Shown: in pieces, positions 61,182 through 64,000 of the stretch
Layout of the letters: each line of letters begins with the position of its first letter
Numbering within the stretch: the first letter of the stretch is position 1
Assembly: GCA_963668535.1 (NCBI GenBank)
Contig: OY764867.1
Location: 992,001 to 1,056,000, forward strand
Reading direction: 5' to 3'
Length of the DNA: 64,000 nucleotides
From: F22 sp963668535
GTDB lineage: Bacteria; Bacteroidota; Bacteroidia; Bacteroidales; Bacteroidaceae
The notes under the pieces: model-generated
Databases searched by the model: none
Seen by the model: the letters and a program-made list of their open reading frames with translations, nothing else
What the model was told of the DNA's origin: nothing
Position numbers and translations under genes: made by a program

Positions 61182-62861
61182 ATGCATAAATCTCACATAA
61201 TACATATATTGCTACTAACGATTCTTACAGGTTTCACATTACAAGCCTGTTCAAATCACAAAGAGACTAAATACTCAATTCAGTGTTTAGACTCTTTGGT
61301 CAACGCCAATCCCAAAGAAATATATACTATTTTAAAACAAAAAAAAGATTCGACATATAGTCAAGAAGAAAAAAATAGATACGCATTATATAGTCTAATT
61401 GCAAAAGATAAACTATACCTCAAACACACTAGTGATAGTTTACCCAAAGCTCTTATTACTTATTACAGTAAAAGAGAAAAAAAAGAACAATTAGGATTAT
61501 CATACTACATGCTAGGAGCAACTTATGCTGACTTAGGAGATGTGCCAGAATCAGTCAAAGCATTTCTTAAGGCCCTTAATCATCTAAAACATCGTGCGCC
61601 ACGTGTATATATTGGTGTTATTAATAATAGAATAGGATTTGAGTATGTAAAACTCGGGATGTGGCAAGAAGCACGTAATCATTATATTCAAGGATTTAAT
61701 ACATATGAAGAGTTATCAGACTCAAGCAGAATGGAGAATCTATGTCGAATGATTGGAAAAACATATATCACCCAAAAAGGAGATAGTATGATTTATTGGT
61801 ATAAAAGAGGATACATGATAGCTAAAGCTCGTCATTCTCAATACGGTATATTCCAAAGTCTCATGGGAATTGTGCGTAGTTACTTAGCGCAGAATAATAG
61901 AGAAAATGCATATTACTATCTTAATCAAATTGACACAACATATCTTTCTAGATCTCAGAAAGATGACTACTACTTCAGAAAAGGAGAATATTATTACACG
62001 GCTCTATTGAATAATCCACATGCAACGATGGAAGTAGATTCCGCCGTATTCTTTTTAAACAAGCTCCTTCAAACTAAAGATCTTAGTTCACGATCACTTG
62101 CAGCATATTATTTAAGTAGACTCGCGAATAAAAAAAATGATTACAAAACAGCATTTAATTTACAAAGAAAATACCTCCAGTATTCTGATTCTTTACACAG
62201 TAAAAGAATTCTAGAAGAAACTGCCAAAATAGAAAAAACATACAACTATAAAATAGCACAAAAAGAGAAAGAACAAGCAGAGGCTAAAGCGCGTACATAT
62301 CGTTACTACATTATATTCGTTAGTTTATTATCTGTAGCTATTATCGCAATTATACTACTAACAATAAAAGGCAAAAATCTACAAATCAAAAATGAAGCTT
62401 TTAAAGACTTTGCCTTAATAAAAATCTTGGGTAATATTAGAAAAGACAAAATTATAAAAGAAGAAAACGCCCCATTAACTCCCACAATCCTTCAAGCAGA
62501 GGGATACAACCAGTTCATATATGATAATTCTGAACTTGCTAAAAGTTACAAGCATCTTCGAGACATGCTTGAGATGCCAGAAAGGACAATCAAAGATACA
62601 GATTGGCAAAGTCTTCTAAAAGCTATTGACCAAACAATTCCCGATTTTGGGCAACATATTAATCTACTGGTACCTAAGATATCAAAAAATCAAGAGAAAT
62701 ATTGCTATCTAACCAAATTAGGATTTAAGCAAAATGAGATTGCTCTATTGATCCCAATGACAGAATCTGGGGTATCTCAGCTAAAAAAACGATTGGTTAA
62801 AAAAATCAGCTCAGACAAAGTAACCACAAAGAATCTCACAGAAACCATACAAAATTTATAA
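61182..62861 (+). CDS. Membrane TPR protein with C-terminal helix-turn-helix
   Basis: 559 residues. A lipoprotein-like N-terminus (TGFTLQAC) precedes about seven TPR-type repeats outside the membrane (about 40-350). A Glu/Lys/Ala-rich coiled stretch leads to one transmembrane helix (about 372-392, YYIIFVSLLSVAIIAIILL). A cytoplasmic tail follows, whose last 50 residues form a LuxR-like HTH: CYLTKLGFKQNEIALLIPM then TESGVSQLKKRL. Such proteins in Bacteroidales act as one-component membrane regulators, sensing envelope signals through the TPRs. The target may be the divergent DUF3244 gene; that is inference. Its stop abuts the priA stop with no intervening base. Confidence 0.82.
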   Translation: MHKSHIIHILLLTILTGFTLQACSNHKETKYSIQCLDSLVNANPKEIYTILKQKKDSTYSQEEKNRYALYSLIAKDKLYLKHTSDSLPKALITYYSKREKKEQLGLSYYMLGATYADLGDVPESVKAFLKALNHLKHRAPRVYIGVINNRIGFEYVKLGMWQEARNHYIQGFNTYEELSDSSRMENLCRMIGKTYITQKGDSMIYWYKRGYMIAKARHSQYGIFQSLMGIVRSYLAQNNRENAYYYLNQIDTTYLSRSQKDDYYFRKGEYYYTALLNNPHATMEVDSAVFFLNKLLQTKDLSSRSLAAYYLSRLANKKNDYKTAFNLQRKYLQYSDSLHSKRILEETAKIEKTYNYKIAQKEKEQAEAKARTYRYYIIFVSLLSVAIIAIILLTIKGKNLQIKNEAFKDFALIKILGNIRKDKIIKEENAPLTPTILQAEGYNQFIYDNSELAKSYKHLRDMLEMPERTIKDTDWQSLLKAIDQTIPDFGQHINLLVPKISKNQEKYCYLTKLGFKQNEIALLIPMTESGVSQLKKRLVKKISSDKVTTKNLTETIQNL

Positions 62862-64000
62862 TTAATAGGGATCTACATCAAAATAAATACGTGCACCTTT
62901 ACCAAAGCTTTGCTGTTCTGCATACGCTTTTATATTTAATAAGTTATGATGCACCCATTGGATACTATCTGTCATTGAACATTTAAGCATAATACGTTGT
63001 ATATACATATTTTGAACACGTCCTACAGGAGGTGCTTGTGGTCCAAGTACTCGTTGATCAAAAATTTGTCTACAGTACTGTCCCATACAACGAGCTAATA
63101 TATCCAACTCTTTACTGTTTCGATGTTTCATAATGACATGGATTAATCTTGAAAAAGGAGGATATCGAAACAGTCGTCTATCTTCAATCACATCATTATA
63201 CAGCCCTATGTAATCATGTGCCTGCACATGTTTATAGATAGGCTCCTCTGGCGTATTCGTTTGTATTAGTACAACTCCTTGATCACCTTTTCTACCAGCT
63301 CTCCCTGCGACTTGCGCCATTAATTGAAAGGCACGTTCAGAGGCCCTAAAATCTGGATATCCTAACATTGTATCCGCCTGTACAACACCCACCACATGTA
63401 CTCGATCAAAGTGCAAGCCTTTAGACAACATTTGAGTACCAATCAGAACATCTACTTCGCCCGTTTCAAAATCGGATAAAATCCGTTCATATGAATTCCT
63501 ATTACGCGTTGTATCTAGATCCATGCGCGCTGTACGTACATTTGGCAAAGCCTCTTTCAAGATCTCCTCTACTCGTTCCGTTCCATGCCCTTTTGGCATA
63601 ATTTCTGAATTTCCACATTGAGGACAAACTTTAGGGCGTGGCATACTATATCCACAATAGTGACATGTTAGTCTATCTGAGAATTTATGATAAGTCATAG
63701 TCACATCACAGTTGACACAACGAGGCACCCAACTACACGCTCTACACTCTACTTGTGGAGAGAAACCTCGACGATTTTTAAACACAATAACCTGCTGATT
63801 ATTACCTATAGCTTCTTGCATTTCCTCCAACAAATCTGGAGCAAAAAAACCTTTCATAATCTTCTTTCGGCGCAACTCCTTAGTATCTATTATTTTCACA
63901 TCAGGTAATTCAACCCCCTGGTAACGTGTATTTAAAGCAACCAATCCGTACTTACCTTCTTGAGCATTATAATAGGTTTCAACAGCTGGCGTAGCTGTTC
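62862..64000 (-). CDS. priA: Primosomal replication protein N' (PriA helicase), C-terminal part
   Basis: The gene runs off the window edge; about 379 C-terminal residues are present. The first visible stretch is TATPAVETYYNAQEGKYGLV, inside the helicase core. The zinc-binding region follows with eight cysteines (CRACSWVPRCVNCDVTMTY...CHYCG...CPQCGNSE), then helicase motif V/VI stretches IGTQMLSKGLHFDRVHVVGV and QVAGRAGR. PriA restarts stalled forks by loading DnaB and unwinding the lagging arm. It ends PYF-type as VDPY. The stop is directly next to that of the convergent TPR/HTH gene. Confidence 0.95.
   Translation of the reverse strand, partial: TATPAVETYYNAQEGKYGLVALNTRYQGVELPDVKIIDTKELRRKKIMKGFFAPDLLEEMQEAIGNNQQVIVFKNRRGFSPQVECRACSWVPRCVNCDVTMTYHKFSDRLTCHYCGYSMPRPKVCPQCGNSEIMPKGHGTERVEEILKEALPNVRTARMDLDTTRNRNSYERILSDFETGEVDVLIGTQMLSKGLHFDRVHVVGVVQADTMLGYPDFRASERAFQLMAQVAGRAGRKGDQGVVLIQTNTPEEPIYKHVQAHDYIGLYNDVIEDRRLFRYPPFSRLIHVIMKHRNSKELDILARCMGQYCRQIFDQRVLGPQAPPVGRVQNMYIQRIMLKCSMTDSIQWVHHNLLNIKAYAEQQSFGKGARIYFDVDPY

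Noticed and set aside
1..64000. tRNA or rRNA genes
   Set aside because: No T-loop-like GGTTCGAATCC-type sequence paired with an acceptor stem was found in any gap; absence by eye is not proof.

Overview
The window looks like an AT-rich chromosome segment of a Bacteroidota bacterium, most likely order Bacteroidales. The signs are the repeated sigma-ABfr type -7 element TAnnTTTG upstream of many genes, a fused SecDF, an archaeal-type ProRS, TonB-dependent receptors with FecI/FecR or DUF4249 partners, and the yceD(DUF177)-rpmF-fabH order. The genus cannot be fixed from sequence alone. No tRNA, rRNA or CRISPR array was seen.

Layout. 1-4.7 kb: a ComF-like phosphoribosyltransferase, upp, pckA and a GT4 glycosyltransferase. 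4.8-6.2 kb: a decayed islet with a frameshifted exported protein, a dense cluster of palindromic repeats and an IS3 transposase remnant. 6.3-16.4 kb: secDF, an EEP-family membrane protein with two tandem rhomboids, HU, argS and a complete IS3-family element. 16.4-24.4 kb: topA, an outer-membrane barrel with a 1000-residue TPR partner, and a Nudix hydrolase. 24.5-33 kb: proS, a deleted second copy of the same IS, an NCS2 permease, a DUF59 protein, lpxH, a HhH membrane protein, an NSS transporter and a VanZ-like protein. 33-37.3 kb: an ECF sigma/FecR/STN-TonB receptor locus whose receptor gene is broken, ending in a DUF2202 lipoprotein. 37.4-48 kb: cdaA-folP, a cupin/HxlR pair, murF with a GNAT gene, lrgAB, pta-ackA and alkaline phosphatase. 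48-64 kb: der-era, fabH-rpmF-DUF177, a DUF4249/TonB receptor pair, gltX-waaA, a 7TM-HD phosphodiesterase, a DUF3244 protein, a TPR/HTH membrane regulator and the end of priA.

How it fits together. Most of the window is housekeeping: translation (argS, proS, gltX, rpmF), ribosome GTPases (der, era), envelope (murF, lpxH, waaA, fabH), protein export (secDF), and a fermentative core (pckA, pta-ackA). Both predicted ends of c-di-AMP metabolism are present (cdaA and the PgpH-like HD protein).

Most notable observations. (1) Both copies of the IS3-family element lie at the apex of a perfect inverted repeat that looks like the shared terminator of two convergent genes (argS/topA and proS/NCS2 permease). 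This suggests an element that targets terminator hairpins. The second copy has lost 559 bp but keeps both ends and an intact OrfA. (2) A C7 tract, one base from the in-frame length, separates the STN domain from the rest of the FecA-like receptor. (3) rpmF as given has an apparent 2-bp deletion at codon 6. (4) The islet at 5.3-5.6 kb carries nested palindromes found nowhere else in the window.
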